From Actinomadura luteofluorescens (GTDB taxonomy: Bacteria; Actinomycetota; Actinomycetes; Streptosporangiales; Streptosporangiaceae), in contig NZ_JACCBA010000001.1 in NCBI RefSeq assembly GCF_013409365.1, forward strand, positions 7,626,001 to 7,690,000: a stretch of 64,000 bases of DNA, read 5' to 3'. This document shows positions 9,017 to 21,922 of this stretch, piece after piece. The position numbers and the translations under genes are program-made. The notes under the pieces were generated by a model. The model was not told the DNA's origin and ran no database searches. It saw only the letters and a list, made by a program, of their open reading frames with translations. Numbering within the stretch: position 1 is the first letter of the stretch; every line of letters begins with the position of its first letter.

Positions 9017-9056
9017 ATCATGACCATTGGATCGTTGGACTGTCAACCAACTGTCA
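9017..9056 (-). promoter_or_regulatory. Promoter with SARP-like direct heptamer repeat upstream of MFS-SARP
   Basis: On the minus strand TTGACA (9041-9046) is followed after 18 nt by CATGAT (9017-9022), a fair -35/-10 pair. TGACAGT occurs twice (9039-9045 and 9050-9056) exactly 11 bp apart, with the second copy overlapping the -35 box. Direct heptamers at 11- or 22-bp spacing over the -35 are the known form of SARP binding sites. The gene downstream of the MFS is itself a SARP, so autoregulation is possible. Confidence 0.5.
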
Positions 9057-9101
9057 GTTTCGTGGAGGCCAACGTGTCCCGGCGGGCGGTGCCCCGCCCC
9101 C

Positions 9102-9134
9102 GGCGGGGCCGTATCCGGTTTCTACGGCCCCGCC
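9102..9134 (-). terminator. Hairpin terminator after fabG operon
   Basis: A perfect 12-bp stem (GGCGGGGCCGTA, 9102-9113, with 9123-9134) and a 9-nt loop lie 18 bp past the fabG stop codon on the minus strand. No T-tract follows, as is usual for actinomycete terminators. Confidence 0.7.
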
Positions 9135-9152
9135 TGATCTGTCCCGCGGGTG

Positions 9153-13259
<4,107 letters not shown>

Positions 13260-13263
<4 letters not shown>

Positions 13264-14600
13264 GCGGCCCCCTCTGCCGTGGCGGTGTGTCGTCCCGTGG
13301 ACGGTTCGGGCCCGGCGGCCGGCCCGCCCGCGAGGGCGCCGGCGTGGCGCAGCACGACCGCGGCGTTGTTGCCGCCGACGCCGAGCGAGTTGACCACGGC
13401 CGTGCGGACCCGGGCGGGGCGTGGCGCGCCCGTCACGCAGTCCACGGGGCACTCGGGGTCGGGCGTGGAGAAGTTGACGGTGGGCGGGATGAACCCGTGC
13501 TCCATGCCGAGCACCGCGGCGATGCACGCGTGCGCGCCGGCCGCGCCCTGCGTGTGGCCGATCATGGATTTGAGCGCGGTGACGGGCGGCGGCGCGTCGC
13601 CGAACACGTCCGCGAACACGGCCGACTCCATCGCGTCGTTGATCTTCGTGCCGGTACCGTGCGCGAAGACGACGTCCACCTCCGACGGCGCGGCGCCGGC
13701 GTCGCGCAGCGCGCCCGACAGGCACGCGGCGACGCGCTCGCGCAGCGGTCTCGTGGGGTGCTCGGCGTCGCAGTTGAGCCCGAACCCGGCGACCTCGGCC
13801 AGGACGGTCGCGCCGCGCCGGCGGGCGTGGTCGAGGGTCTCCAGGACGAGCATCCCGGCGCCCTCGCCGAACATGAACCCGTTCCGGTCGAGGTCGAAGG
13901 GGCTGCACCGCTCCGAGGCCCACGCCCGCAGCCGGTAGAACCCGGCGAAGGCCATCCGGCTCACCGAGTCGGCCCCGCCGCAGATCGCGAACTCGGCCTC
14001 GCCGCCGCGCAGGGCGTCCAGCGCGTGGCCGACCGCGTAGTTGCCCGCGGCGCACACCGTCGGGATCGTGACGGCCTCCACGTCGGTGAGGCCGAGCTCG
14101 ACGGCCACCGCGACGGGCAGGCGGCCGGGGTGCACCCGCCGGGCCCGCGGCGCCGGCAGCCCGCCGGGGCCGCCGGCGACCTCGGCGGCGGCCAGCGCGT
14201 CCACGTCGAGCGACTCGCCGCAGGTCGTGCCGACCGCGATGACGCCGGGCTCGTCCCGGACCTCCGCGGGGTCGAGGCCCGCGTCGCGCATCGCCATGCG
14301 AGCGGCGGCCGCCGCCTGGGCGCCGACCTTCCCGAAGCGGCCCGGCTCGATCCGCCGCAGGCGGGTCTCGGGGTCGAACCCGGGGACCTCGTAGGCGCGG
14401 GCGTACCGGAAGCCCGTCGTGTCGAAGCCGCTGATCGGCGACGCGCCGCAGGCGCCCGCGCGCAGGGCCGTCAGGAAGTCCTCGCGGCCGATCCCGATGC
14501 TGGAGATGACGCCCAGCCCGGTGACGGCGACCCGCGGCCGGGGATCAGCGGCCGGCCCCCGCGCGTGGGGACGGTCGTGGGAAACGGCGGATTTTTCCAA
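13260..14600 (-). CDS. FabF-type ketosynthase alpha (KS-alpha)
   Basis: 446 aa. Complete Cys-His-His triad: Cys183 in IPTVCAAGNYAVG, His in FAHGTGTKIND and His in SMIGHTQGAAGAH. The start is a TTG, six nt after GAGGTGA; no ATG or GTG fits as well. First gene of the four-gene coupled operon KS-alpha, KS-beta, KS-AT(dead), fabG. KS-alpha/CLF pairs of this FabF-like branch together with a FabG occur in highly reducing type II systems that build aryl-polyene or cinnamoyl-lipid chains. The chain made here cannot be read from sequence. No matching dehydratase was found nearby. Confidence 0.88.
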
Positions 14601-14844
14601 TTTGGCTCACCTCGAAGGGAGGATTTCGTGCCCCGGCGAACGGCTCAATGACCGTTCGCGCGCCTTAACGCGCTGCGCGCATGGCCATGCCCGCCCAGGT
14701 ATGGCCGAGGCCCCGCCCGGACATGGCGGTGCACCGGCGAAAGAGCGGCCGAATCGGCAGTCCGCGGGCGGGCCGCCGCGTCTAGTGTGCGGGGGCGAAG
14801 TCGTCCCGGCAGGTAGTGCCTTTGATGAATGGGATTCGAGTCGC
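14601..14844 (+). promoter_or_regulatory. Divergent control region between KS-alpha and CoA ligase
   Basis: This 244-bp gap must contain both promoters. It has two dyads: GCGAACGG (14636-14643) with CCGTTCGC (14652-14659), and GGCCAT (14683-14688) with ATGGCC (14701-14706). The second dyad overlaps CAGGTATGGCC (14696-14706), a word with close matches at 16642, 22317 (reverse) and 22388. I could not assign clear -35/-10 boxes. Confidence 0.45.
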
Positions 14845-16620
14845 ATGGTGAATTCGAGTGGGCGGGTGTTCGCGGAGCCGAGGATCAGCGCCGCCCGGCG
14901 CCCCGACGGGACGGTGCTGCTGTCCTCGCGGGTGCCGCTGGAGCCCTACGACGCCGACCTCGCGCGGCCGCTGCTGCGGTGGGCGGCCGAGCGGCCGGGC
15001 GCCGTCCTGGCCGCCGAGCGGCGCAGCGGCGGATGGGACGAGCTGACCTACGGCGCGGCCCTGGCGGACGCCGAGGCGCTCGGGGAGGCCCTGCTGGAGC
15101 GCGGCCTCGGCCCGGACCGCCCGCTCATGGTGCTGTCGGGCAACTCGCTGCGGCACCTGCGGCTCACGCTCGCCGGGTACCTCGCCGGGATCCCGGTGGT
15201 CTCGCTCAGCACCGCGTACTCGCTGAGCGGCGGGCACGAGCGGCTGCGCACGGTCACCGGCATCGCCCGGCCCGGCGCCGTCTACGCCGAGGACGGCCGG
15301 GAGTACGGCGCGGCGCTGGCGGCGCTGGCCGGGCTGGCGCCGCGCACCCTCGTCGGCCGGGAGGGCGGCGGGGAGCCCCTCGACGGGCTGCTGCGCACCG
15401 CGCCGGGGGAGCGGCTCGCCGCGGCCCGGGCCGCGGTCGCCCCGGACTCCGTCGCCAAGATCTTCTTCACGAGCGGCTCGACCGGGCGCCCGAAGGCCGT
15501 CCCGAACACCCACCGGATGCTGTGCGCCGTCCAGCAGATGATGCGGCAGGTGTGGCCGTTCCTCGCCGAGACCCGGCTGACCCTCGTCGACTGGCTGCCG
15601 TGGAGCCACACCTTCGGCGGCAACCACAACCTGCACATGGTCCTGACGCACGGCGGCACCCTCGCCATCGACGACGGCGGGCCGACCCCCGAGCTGCTGC
15701 CGCGCAGCCTGCGCAACCTCGCCGAGTTCTCGCCGAACGTCTACTTCAACGTGCCCGCCGGCTTCGCGCTGCTGGCCGAGGCGCTGGAGTGCGACTCGGT
15801 GCTCGCCAAGACCTTCTTCGCCCGGCTGGGCCTGCTGTTCAGCGCGGGCGCCCCGCTGCCCGCCGAGCTGCGGGAGCGGATGCTGAGGCTGGCGGAGCGG
15901 TTCTCGCCCGGGAAGGTCCGCTTCACCTCCTCGTGGGGCCTGACGGAGACGGCGTCGGCGGTGACCTCCGCCCATCTGGACACCGACGTGCCGGGCGCGA
16001 TCGGCGTGCCGCTGCCGGGGATCCGGCTCAAGCTGGCCCCGGTCGACGGGCGGCTGGAGATGCGGGCCGCCGGGCCCACGGTGATGACCGGCTACCTGGA
16101 CGACCCGGACCGCACCGCCGAGGCGTTCGACGAGGAGGGCTTCTACCGGACGGGTGACGCCGGCCTGCCCGCCGACGACGGCGACCCGGGCCGCGGCCTG
16201 GTGTTCCAGGGCCGCATCACCGAGGACTTCAAGCTGACCACCGGGACGTGGGTGCGGGTCGGGGCGCTGCGGGCGGCGCTGCTGGCGTCCGCCGACCAGC
16301 TCGCCGAGGTCGTGATCACCGGGTCGGGGCGGGCGCACGCGGGCGCGCTCGCCTGGACGCGGCGCGGCGGCGACCCCGCGGCGCTGCGCCGGGCCCTGGC
16401 CGAGGCGCTGGCCAGGTTCAACGCCGGGCAGCGGTCCTCGCGGCGGATCGAGCGGATGCTGCTGCTGGCCGAGCCGCCGGACCGCGACGCCGGGGAGCTG
16501 ACCGACAAGGGCTCGGTGAGCCAGCTGGAGGTGCTGCGGAACCGGTCCGCCCAGGTCGATCTCCTCTACCGGGACCCGCCGCCGCCCGAGGTGATCCTGC
16601 CCGCCGACCACGCCGACTGA
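14845..16620 (+). CDS. Aryl-CoA ligase, feruloyl-CoA-synthetase-like
   Basis: 591 aa ANL-superfamily adenylating enzyme. The P-loop-like A3 motif is FFTSGSTGRPKAVPNTHRM; A5 is FTSSWGLTETAS; A7 FYRTGDAGL and A8 GRITEDFKLTTGTWV follow. LVDWLPWSHTFGGNHN followed by LTHGGTLAIDDG matches the hallmark of feruloyl/hydroxycinnamoyl-CoA synthetases. It should activate a cinnamate-type acid with ATP to the CoA thioester. Next gene, co-directional after 135 bp, is a MIO-type ammonia-lyase that would supply cinnamate, which fits a starter-unit pair. The ATG at 14845 was chosen because similarity begins just after it; the frame is open further upstream without support. Confidence 0.85.
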   Translation: MVNSSGRVFAEPRISAARRPDGTVLLSSRVPLEPYDADLARPLLRWAAERPGAVLAAERRSGGWDELTYGAALADAEALGEALLERGLGPDRPLMVLSGNSLRHLRLTLAGYLAGIPVVSLSTAYSLSGGHERLRTVTGIARPGAVYAEDGREYGAALAALAGLAPRTLVGREGGGEPLDGLLRTAPGERLAAARAAVAPDSVAKIFFTSGSTGRPKAVPNTHRMLCAVQQMMRQVWPFLAETRLTLVDWLPWSHTFGGNHNLHMVLTHGGTLAIDDGGPTPELLPRSLRNLAEFSPNVYFNVPAGFALLAEALECDSVLAKTFFARLGLLFSAGAPLPAELRERMLRLAERFSPGKVRFTSSWGLTETASAVTSAHLDTDVPGAIGVPLPGIRLKLAPVDGRLEMRAAGPTVMTGYLDDPDRTAEAFDEEGFYRTGDAGLPADDGDPGRGLVFQGRITEDFKLTTGTWVRVGALRAALLASADQLAEVVITGSGRAHAGALAWTRRGGDPAALRRALAEALARFNAGQRSSRRIERMLLLAEPPDRDAGELTDKGSVSQLEVLRNRSAQVDLLYRDPPPPEVILPADHAD

Positions 16621-16755
16621 GCCGGACATGCCGGTAAAGGCCAGGCATGCCCATAAAGGCAGCGCGTGAGCGCGGCGGCATAGGGATTATCCGGTACCGG
16701 GGGCACTGCACAGAATTCCGGTACCGGACGCCTGAACGAGAATGGAGTTTGCACA
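16621..16755 (+). promoter_or_regulatory. Operator-like region before the ammonia-lyase
   Basis: The palindrome CCGGTACCGG occurs twice, both times preceded by T (16690-16700 and 16717-16727), 27 bp apart, ending 28 bp before the start codon. Upstream lies an imperfect direct repeat, CATGCCGGTAAAGGC (from 16627) and CATGCCCATAAAGGC (from 16646), which includes CAGGCATGCCC (16642-16652). A tandem palindrome this close to a start codon looks like a repressor or activator site. Confidence 0.5.
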
Positions 16756-18399
16756 ATGGCGGACAAGCTCTCCGCGGCGTTTTCCTCATCGCACGAACCA
16801 CCGGTGCTGCCGATCGACGGACATCGGCTGACCCTGGCGGAGACCGTGACGGTCGCCAGGGCGCCGCACCGCCCGCGCGTCGGCCTGGCCGCCGAGGCCG
16901 TGGCGCGGATGGACGCCACCACGCGGGCCAAGGCCGGCCTCATCGCGGCGGGACTGCCGATCTACGGGGTGACCGCGGGCTTCGGCGACAGCAACACCCG
17001 CCAGATCCACGGGGACAAGAGCGCCGCGCTGCAGGAGAACCTGCTGCGCTTCCTGAACTGCGGCACCGGGGCGGCGGCCGAGCCGGACGTGCTGCGCGCG
17101 ACGCTGCTGGTCCGCGCCAACTGCCTCGCCCGGGGCTACTCCGCGATCCGGCCGCGCGTCGTGGAGCTGCTGCTGGACTGCCTCAACCGCGACATCCTGC
17201 CGCTCATCCCGGAGCGCGGGTCGGTCGGCGCCAGCGGCGACCTCGTCCCGCTCAGCTACGTGGCCCGGATGCTGACCGGCGAGGGGGACGTCCTGCACGC
17301 CGGCGAGCGGCGCACGGCCGCCGCCGCCCTGAGCGACGCCGGGCTCGTCCCGGTCGAGCTGGAGGCCAAGGAGGGACTGGCGCTGGTCAACGGCACGTCG
17401 TTCATGTCGGGGTTCGCCGTCCTGGCCGCCCATGACGCCGGCGAGCTCGCCTACACGGCCGAGCTGTGCACGGCGATGGCGAGCCAGGTGCTGCTCGGCA
17501 ACCCGGCGCACTTCGACGACTTCCTGTTCCAGCAGAAGCCGCACGAGGGCGTCCTCGCGAGCGCCCGCACGATCCGGGGGCTGCTGGCCGGCGGCGACGC
17601 CGGCGGCGGGCCGGGCGCCGACGAGACGTGGACCGGCGACGGCTACCGCCAGCTCGAACGGCCCATCCAGGACCGCTACTCGATCCGCTGCGCGCCGCAC
17701 GTGGTCGGCGCGCTGCGCGACACCCTCATCTGGGCCGAGCAGATGCTGGAGATCGAGGTCAACTCCTCCAACGACAACCCGCTGTTCCACCCCGACGGGA
17801 CGGTCCTGAACGGCGGCAACTTCTACGGCGGGCACGTCGGCCAGACGATGGACTCGCTGAAGATCGCGGTGGCCAGCGTCGCCGACCTGCTCGACCGCCA
17901 GCTGGAGCTGGTCGTCGACGAGAAGTTCAACAACGGCCTGACGCCCAACCTCATCCCCCGCTACGAGGCCGGGAGCTGGGACGCGGGCCTGCACCACGGC
18001 TTCAAGGGGATGCAGATCAGCGCGTCGTCGCTGGTGGCGGAGGCGCAGCGGTGGACGATGCCCGCGACGTCCTTCTCCCGCTCCACCGAGGCCCACAACC
18101 AGGACAAGGTGAGCATGGGCACGATCGCCGCGCGGGACGCGCGGTCGGTCGTGGAGCTGGCGCAGGAGGTCGCCGCGATCCACCTGATCGCGCTGTGCCA
18201 GGCCGCCGACCTGCGGGGGCTGGAGCACCTGAGCTCCGCGACCGCCGCCGCCCACACCCTCGTCCGCAAGATCTCGCCGTTCCTGGACGGCGACCGTCCC
18301 CTCCAGGACGACATCCGGCGCGTCCGGGACGCCGTCCGCTCCGGCGAGCTGCGCCGGGCCGTCACCGAGAACACGAGCGGCGTGCCCGCGCTCGGCTGA
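16756..18399 (+). CDS. MIO-type aromatic amino acid ammonia-lyase / aminomutase (PAL-like)
   Basis: 547 aa. Ala159-Ser-Gly in GSVGASGDLVPLS forms the MIO prosthetic group; Tyr70 in PIYGVTAGFGDS is the catalytic Tyr; NGTSFMSGFA, QDRYSIRCAPH and NSSNDNPLF are standard. At the substrate-selectivity position the enzyme has Phe99-Leu100 (ENLLRFLNCG), as in Phe ammonia-lyases, while Tyr and His enzymes carry His there. So L-Phe to trans-cinnamate is the likely reaction; a 2,3-aminomutase giving beta-Phe cannot be excluded. SD AATGGAG precedes the ATG. Paired with the cinnamoyl-type CoA ligase upstream, it probably makes the starter unit. Confidence 0.85.
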   Translation: MADKLSAAFSSSHEPPVLPIDGHRLTLAETVTVARAPHRPRVGLAAEAVARMDATTRAKAGLIAAGLPIYGVTAGFGDSNTRQIHGDKSAALQENLLRFLNCGTGAAAEPDVLRATLLVRANCLARGYSAIRPRVVELLLDCLNRDILPLIPERGSVGASGDLVPLSYVARMLTGEGDVLHAGERRTAAAALSDAGLVPVELEAKEGLALVNGTSFMSGFAVLAAHDAGELAYTAELCTAMASQVLLGNPAHFDDFLFQQKPHEGVLASARTIRGLLAGGDAGGGPGADETWTGDGYRQLERPIQDRYSIRCAPHVVGALRDTLIWAEQMLEIEVNSSNDNPLFHPDGTVLNGGNFYGGHVGQTMDSLKIAVASVADLLDRQLELVVDEKFNNGLTPNLIPRYEAGSWDAGLHHGFKGMQISASSLVAEAQRWTMPATSFSRSTEAHNQDKVSMGTIAARDARSVVELAQEVAAIHLIALCQAADLRGLEHLSSATAAAHTLVRKISPFLDGDRPLQDDIRRVRDAVRSGELRRAVTENTSGVPALG

Positions 18400-18413
18400 C
18401 CCGGCCGCACCGC

Positions 18414-18461
18414 GACGGCCCCCGCCCCTTCCGGTCTCGCCGGGAAGGGGCGGGGGCCGTC
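18414..18461. terminator. Bidirectional terminator between ammonia-lyase and discrete AT
   Basis: A perfect 19-bp stem (18414-18432 with 18443-18461) and 10-nt loop lie between the convergent gene ends at 18399 and 18493. It would stop transcription from both sides. Confidence 0.85.
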
Positions 18462-18492
18462 CGGTCGCGCGGGGTCCACCGGCCGGGCCGGC

Positions 18493-19584
18493 TCACCCCA
18501 GGTCCACCCAGAACCGGCGTCGCTGCCAGGGCTGGGCGGGCAGCGGGACGCGCCGCCCGGCCGCCCGCACCCGCGCCCAGTCGGGCGTGCGGCCCGCGGC
18601 GTAGACGGCGCCGAGCGCCGCCAGCAGGGTCTCCGCCTCCGGCTGCCGGCGCACCAGGGACGCGACCGTCCCGGCCGCCGCGCCCGCGGCCTGGATGGCG
18701 TCGCCCACCGCCGAGACCAGCAGCGGGTGCGGGCTGATCTCGACGAACAGCGCCGGCCCGCTGCCCGACAGCACGGACCGGACCGCGGCCGCGAACCGCA
18801 CGGGGCGCCGCACGTTCTCCATCCAGTACCCGCCGTCCAGTTCCGGCCCGGCGACCGGGCGGTCCCAGACCGTGGAGTGCAGCGGGATCGCGGGCGCCTG
18901 CGCCCGCACCCCGGCGAGCGCCTCGCACAGCCCGTCGCGGATCGGCTCGACCTGCGGCCCGTGCGAGGCGTACCCGACCGCCACGCGGCGGCAGAACACG
19001 CCCCGCTCCCGCAGCGGCGCGACGATCCGCGCGATGGCCTCCGGGTCGCCCGACAGGACGGTGAAGCGGTCGCTGTTGAGCACCCCGGCGCACACGAGGT
19101 CCCCGTGCTCCCCGATCGCCTCCTCGGCCTCCTTCTCGCCGAGGCCCACCGCCCACATCGCGCCCGCCGCGCCGAGCTCCTGGAGCAGGACGCCGCGGCG
19201 GCACACGACCGCGGCCGCGTCCCGGACCGGCAGGGCGCCCGCGGCGGTGGCGGCGGCGATCTCGCCCATGCTGTGCCCGATGATGAGGTCCGGCTCGACG
19301 CCCCAGTCCAGCCAGACCGCGGCGAGCGCCACCTGGAACGCCCAGAGCGTCGGCTGGATCTCCGACACCGCCGTCAGCGGCTCGTCGCTCTCCAGCCGCC
19401 GGCGCGGCGACCAGCCCAGCTCCGCCTCCACGGCGGCGGCGCACTCCTCCAGCGCGGCGGCGAACACCGGGACCGACTCCAGCAGCCCCCGGCCCATGCC
19501 GACCCACTGGGCGCCCTGCCCCGGGAAGACGAACACCAGCCGCGGCGACCCGTCCAGGCCGGCGGTGATCGTGGTCCTGTCCAT
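18493..19584 (-). CDS. Discrete acyltransferase split from a modular PKS
   Basis: 363 aa. FVFPGQGAQWVGMG at the N-terminus, nucleophile Ser in IIGHSMGEIAAATAAG, and YASHGPQVEPIRD, where YASH is the methylmalonyl-CoA-type specificity motif. The C-terminus VPLPAQPWQRRRFWVDLG is the post-AT linker of cis-AT modules, so this AT was cut out of a type I PKS; it is not a FabD-type MCAT. I prefer ATG 19584, nine nt after GAGAAGG; GTG 19593 directly abuts that SD. It should charge ACPs for the KS proteins whose own AT is dead. Substrate prediction is motif-based only. Confidence 0.9.
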   Translation of the reverse strand: MDRTTITAGLDGSPRLVFVFPGQGAQWVGMGRGLLESVPVFAAALEECAAAVEAELGWSPRRRLESDEPLTAVSEIQPTLWAFQVALAAVWLDWGVEPDLIIGHSMGEIAAATAAGALPVRDAAAVVCRRGVLLQELGAAGAMWAVGLGEKEAEEAIGEHGDLVCAGVLNSDRFTVLSGDPEAIARIVAPLRERGVFCRRVAVGYASHGPQVEPIRDGLCEALAGVRAQAPAIPLHSTVWDRPVAGPELDGGYWMENVRRPVRFAAAVRSVLSGSGPALFVEISPHPLLVSAVGDAIQAAGAAAGTVASLVRRQPEAETLLAALGAVYAAGRTPDWARVRAAGRRVPLPAQPWQRRRFWVDLG

Positions 19585-19641
19585 CGGCGTCACCCTTCTC
19601 GCGTCGCCCGTCTCGGACCCGTCCCCGGCCGGGGACGGGAA

Positions 19642-19669
19642 GGGCCGGGCCGCTCGCGCGGCCCGGCCC
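19642..19669 (-). terminator. Hairpin after inositol-phosphate synthase
   Basis: A 12-bp perfect stem (GGGCCGGGCCGC, 19642-19653, with 19658-19669) and 4-nt loop begin 17 bp past the stop of the 19686 gene and before the AT start. It may end or weaken transcription between the two genes. Confidence 0.65.
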
Positions 19670-19685
19670 GGTGGTCACCGTGCCG

Positions 19686-20792
19686 TCACCGGCCGGTCTC
19701 GCCGGCCATCCAGCGGACGAGGCGCTCGCGGGCGACCTGGTCGGACTCCTGGGCGACCGCGCGCGGCGGCGCCTTGAACAGCCACGCCGACACCCACTCG
19801 TCGACGGCGGTGTCACCGCGGTCCATGGCCAGCCTGGCGATCCGGGCGGCGTCGATGACGACCCCCGCCGAGTTCGGCGAGTCCGGGACGGTGAGCTGGA
19901 TCTCCATGTCGATCGGCGCGCCGCCGAAGCCGCGGCCCTCGCAGCGGATGAACGCCTTCTTGGTGTCGCCGAGGAACCTCACGTAGTCCGACGGCCCGAT
20001 GTGGACGTCGTCCTCGCCGAGCTCGCCGTCGTAGGCGTCGGTGACCGCCGAGGTCTTGGACTCGCGCTTGGAGGCGAGGCGGTCGCGCTCCAGCATGTTG
20101 AAGAAGTCCATGTTGCCGCCGACGTTCAGCTGGTACGTCCGGTCCAGGGTGATGCCCCGGTCCGAGAACGCCCGCACCAGCACCCGGTGCAGGTAGGTGG
20201 CGCCGAGCTGCGACTTGATGTCGTCGCCGATGAGCGGCAGGCCCGCCTCGCGGAACCGGTCGCGCCAGTGGTCCCGGCGCGCGATGAACACCGGCACGTT
20301 GTTGACGAACCCGACGCCCGCCTCCAGCGCGACGCCGGCCCACCACTCGGTCGCCTCCTGCGAGCCGACGGGCAGGTAGTTGAGCAGGACGTCGACCCTG
20401 GCGGCGCGGACCTGCTCGACGATCGCGGCGCGGTCGCCGGCCGAGTCCTCGGCGACGGTGATCCGCTCCCGGTACTTGACGCCCGCGCCGTCCAGCGTCG
20501 GGGCGCGCAGCACGCGCACGTCCGCGCCGACCGGCAGCAGGTCGCCGCCGATGCCGACGGGCAGGTTCTGCCCCGCCGCGCGGGCGGTCCACAGGTCCTT
20601 GCCGACCTTCTCGACGTCGACGTCCCACGCGGCGACGGGTTCCAGGGCGCCGGCGCCGTACGGGCCGACCTCGGGGAACATCAGGCCGGCGGTGGCGCCG
20701 GGCGAGGAGCGGTAGTAGGCCGTGCCCTCCAGCAGGGCGCGGGCGCAGTTCCCGACACCGATGATGCCGACCCGAACGAGAGGAGTATCCAT
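19686..20792 (-). CDS. myo-Inositol-1-phosphate synthase
   Basis: 368 aa, the compact actinobacterial form. NAD loop VRVGIIGVGNCARALLEG, then LNYLPVGSQEATEWW, FVNNVPVFIA, IGDDIKSQLGATYLHRVL and the lysine-rich catalytic block NVGGNMDFFNMLERDRLASK. It converts glucose 6-phosphate to 1D-myo-inositol 3-phosphate with internal NAD cycling. Actinobacteria normally have one copy elsewhere for mycothiol and phosphatidylinositol; a second one within a cluster suggests a dedicated supply. ATG lies 1 nt past the aminotransferase stop, with AGGAAG in the end of that gene, so translation is coupled. The phosphatase needed next is at 22443. Confidence 0.93.
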   Translation of the reverse strand: MDTPLVRVGIIGVGNCARALLEGTAYYRSSPGATAGLMFPEVGPYGAGALEPVAAWDVDVEKVGKDLWTARAAGQNLPVGIGGDLLPVGADVRVLRAPTLDGAGVKYRERITVAEDSAGDRAAIVEQVRAARVDVLLNYLPVGSQEATEWWAGVALEAGVGFVNNVPVFIARRDHWRDRFREAGLPLIGDDIKSQLGATYLHRVLVRAFSDRGITLDRTYQLNVGGNMDFFNMLERDRLASKRESKTSAVTDAYDGELGEDDVHIGPSDYVRFLGDTKKAFIRCEGRGFGGAPIDMEIQLTVPDSPNSAGVVIDAARIARLAMDRGDTAVDEWVSAWLFKAPPRAVAQESDQVARERLVRWMAGETGR

Positions 20793-20793
20793 T

Positions 20794-21891
20794 TCAGCTT
20801 CCTATGATCGTTTCCAGGATGCGGCAGACCTGCTCTACCTCATCGTCGTTCCACGTCATCGGCGGCGCGGCCTCGGTGCCGAGGCACAGGGTGCCCGCCG
20901 CCGCGGCCTGCGCCACCGGGGGCCCCGCCCGCCCGGCCCCGCCGAAGGCGGGATGGCGGTTCAGGGGGACCAGGCCCCAGCGGTGCGTCGCGACCCCCGC
21001 CCGGGCGAGGGCCCGCTCCATCCGGGCCGCCTCCTCCGGGGCCCATCCGGGCGCCCCGAAGCGGATCTTGTGCCAGGCGGGCCGCGCCGTCTCCCCGGCC
21101 GACTGTCGCCACAGGCCGGCCCCGTCCATGGCCTCGTGCAGGCGGGCGGTGACGGCGCGGGCCCGCGCCGTCCACCGGTCCAGGCCGTCCAGCCGGTGCG
21201 CGACCATGGCCATGCTCAGCTCGGACGGGCGCCAGTTGTGCCCGCCGGCCCGGACCACGGCCGCGTTCGAGCGCGACTCCCCGGCCGGGACGCCGTAGTC
21301 GCGCAGCTCCCTGAGCCGCTCCGCGATCCCGGCGTCGCCGGTGGTGACGGCGCCGCCGTCCGGCGCGGCGATCAGCTTGGCCGAGGAGAACGACCAGGCG
21401 TGCGTCCCGGCCGCGCCGACGTGCCGGCCGTCCAGGACGCTCCCGATCGACTGGCACGCGTCGGTCAGCACGGCCCGCCCGTCCGCGCGGACGCGGTCCA
21501 GCCCGTGCGGGACCCCGTGCAGGTCGACCGCGATGACGATGTCGGCCTCGGGCAGGCGGCCGGTGACCGCGAGGGTTCCGGGATCGACGTCGGTGAACGC
21601 CATCTCCGCGCCGATGTGCGCGGCCCCGGTCGCGGTCCCGGCGAACGTCAGCGCCGGGAGCGCCACGCGGGTGCCGCGCACGCAGCCCATCGCGTGCAGC
21701 GCGGCGTGCAGCGCCGAGGTGCAGCTGTTGAACGCCACCGCGTGCGGGGCGCCGGTCAGCCGCTCCATGCGGCGCTCGACCTCGGCGGTCCACGGCCCGT
21801 CCGTCCAGATCCGGGAGCGCGCCACCTCGGCGAGGAGCTTCAGCTCCTCCTCGGCGGGTTCCGGAGGCCAGCGCCGTTGTCCGAGGTTCAT
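20794..21891 (-). CDS. DegT/DnrJ/EryC1/StrS-family aminotransferase
   Basis: 365 aa. PLP Lys in THAWSFSSAKLIAAPDGGAV, preceded by DACQSIGS, FNSCTSALHAALHAMG and PALTFAGTATG. The family transfers amino groups to keto-sugars or inososes. Between inositol-1-phosphate synthase and an ACP gene, and with an inositol monophosphatase across the promoter, the likely substrate is an inosose, giving an aminocyclitol as StsC/BtrR-type enzymes do. No inositol dehydrogenase is present in the window, so the ketone would need a dehydrogenase from elsewhere. An amino-sugar substrate is the alternative. Confidence 0.88.
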   Translation of the reverse strand: MNLGQRRWPPEPAEEELKLLAEVARSRIWTDGPWTAEVERRMERLTGAPHAVAFNSCTSALHAALHAMGCVRGTRVALPALTFAGTATGAAHIGAEMAFTDVDPGTLAVTGRLPEADIVIAVDLHGVPHGLDRVRADGRAVLTDACQSIGSVLDGRHVGAAGTHAWSFSSAKLIAAPDGGAVTTGDAGIAERLRELRDYGVPAGESRSNAAVVRAGGHNWRPSELSMAMVAHRLDGLDRWTARARAVTARLHEAMDGAGLWRQSAGETARPAWHKIRFGAPGWAPEEAARMERALARAGVATHRWGLVPLNRHPAFGGAGRAGPPVAQAAAAGTLCLGTEAAPPMTWNDDEVEQVCRILETIIGS

Positions 21892-21922
21892 CGGCCGGCG
21901 CCTCCGCCGGAGTGCGGGACGG

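Noticed and set aside
16756..18399. Histidine ammonia-lyase of the hut pathway
   Set aside because: The selectivity position has Phe-Leu and not Ser-His, no hut genes are nearby, and the adjacent ligase is of the hydroxycinnamate type.
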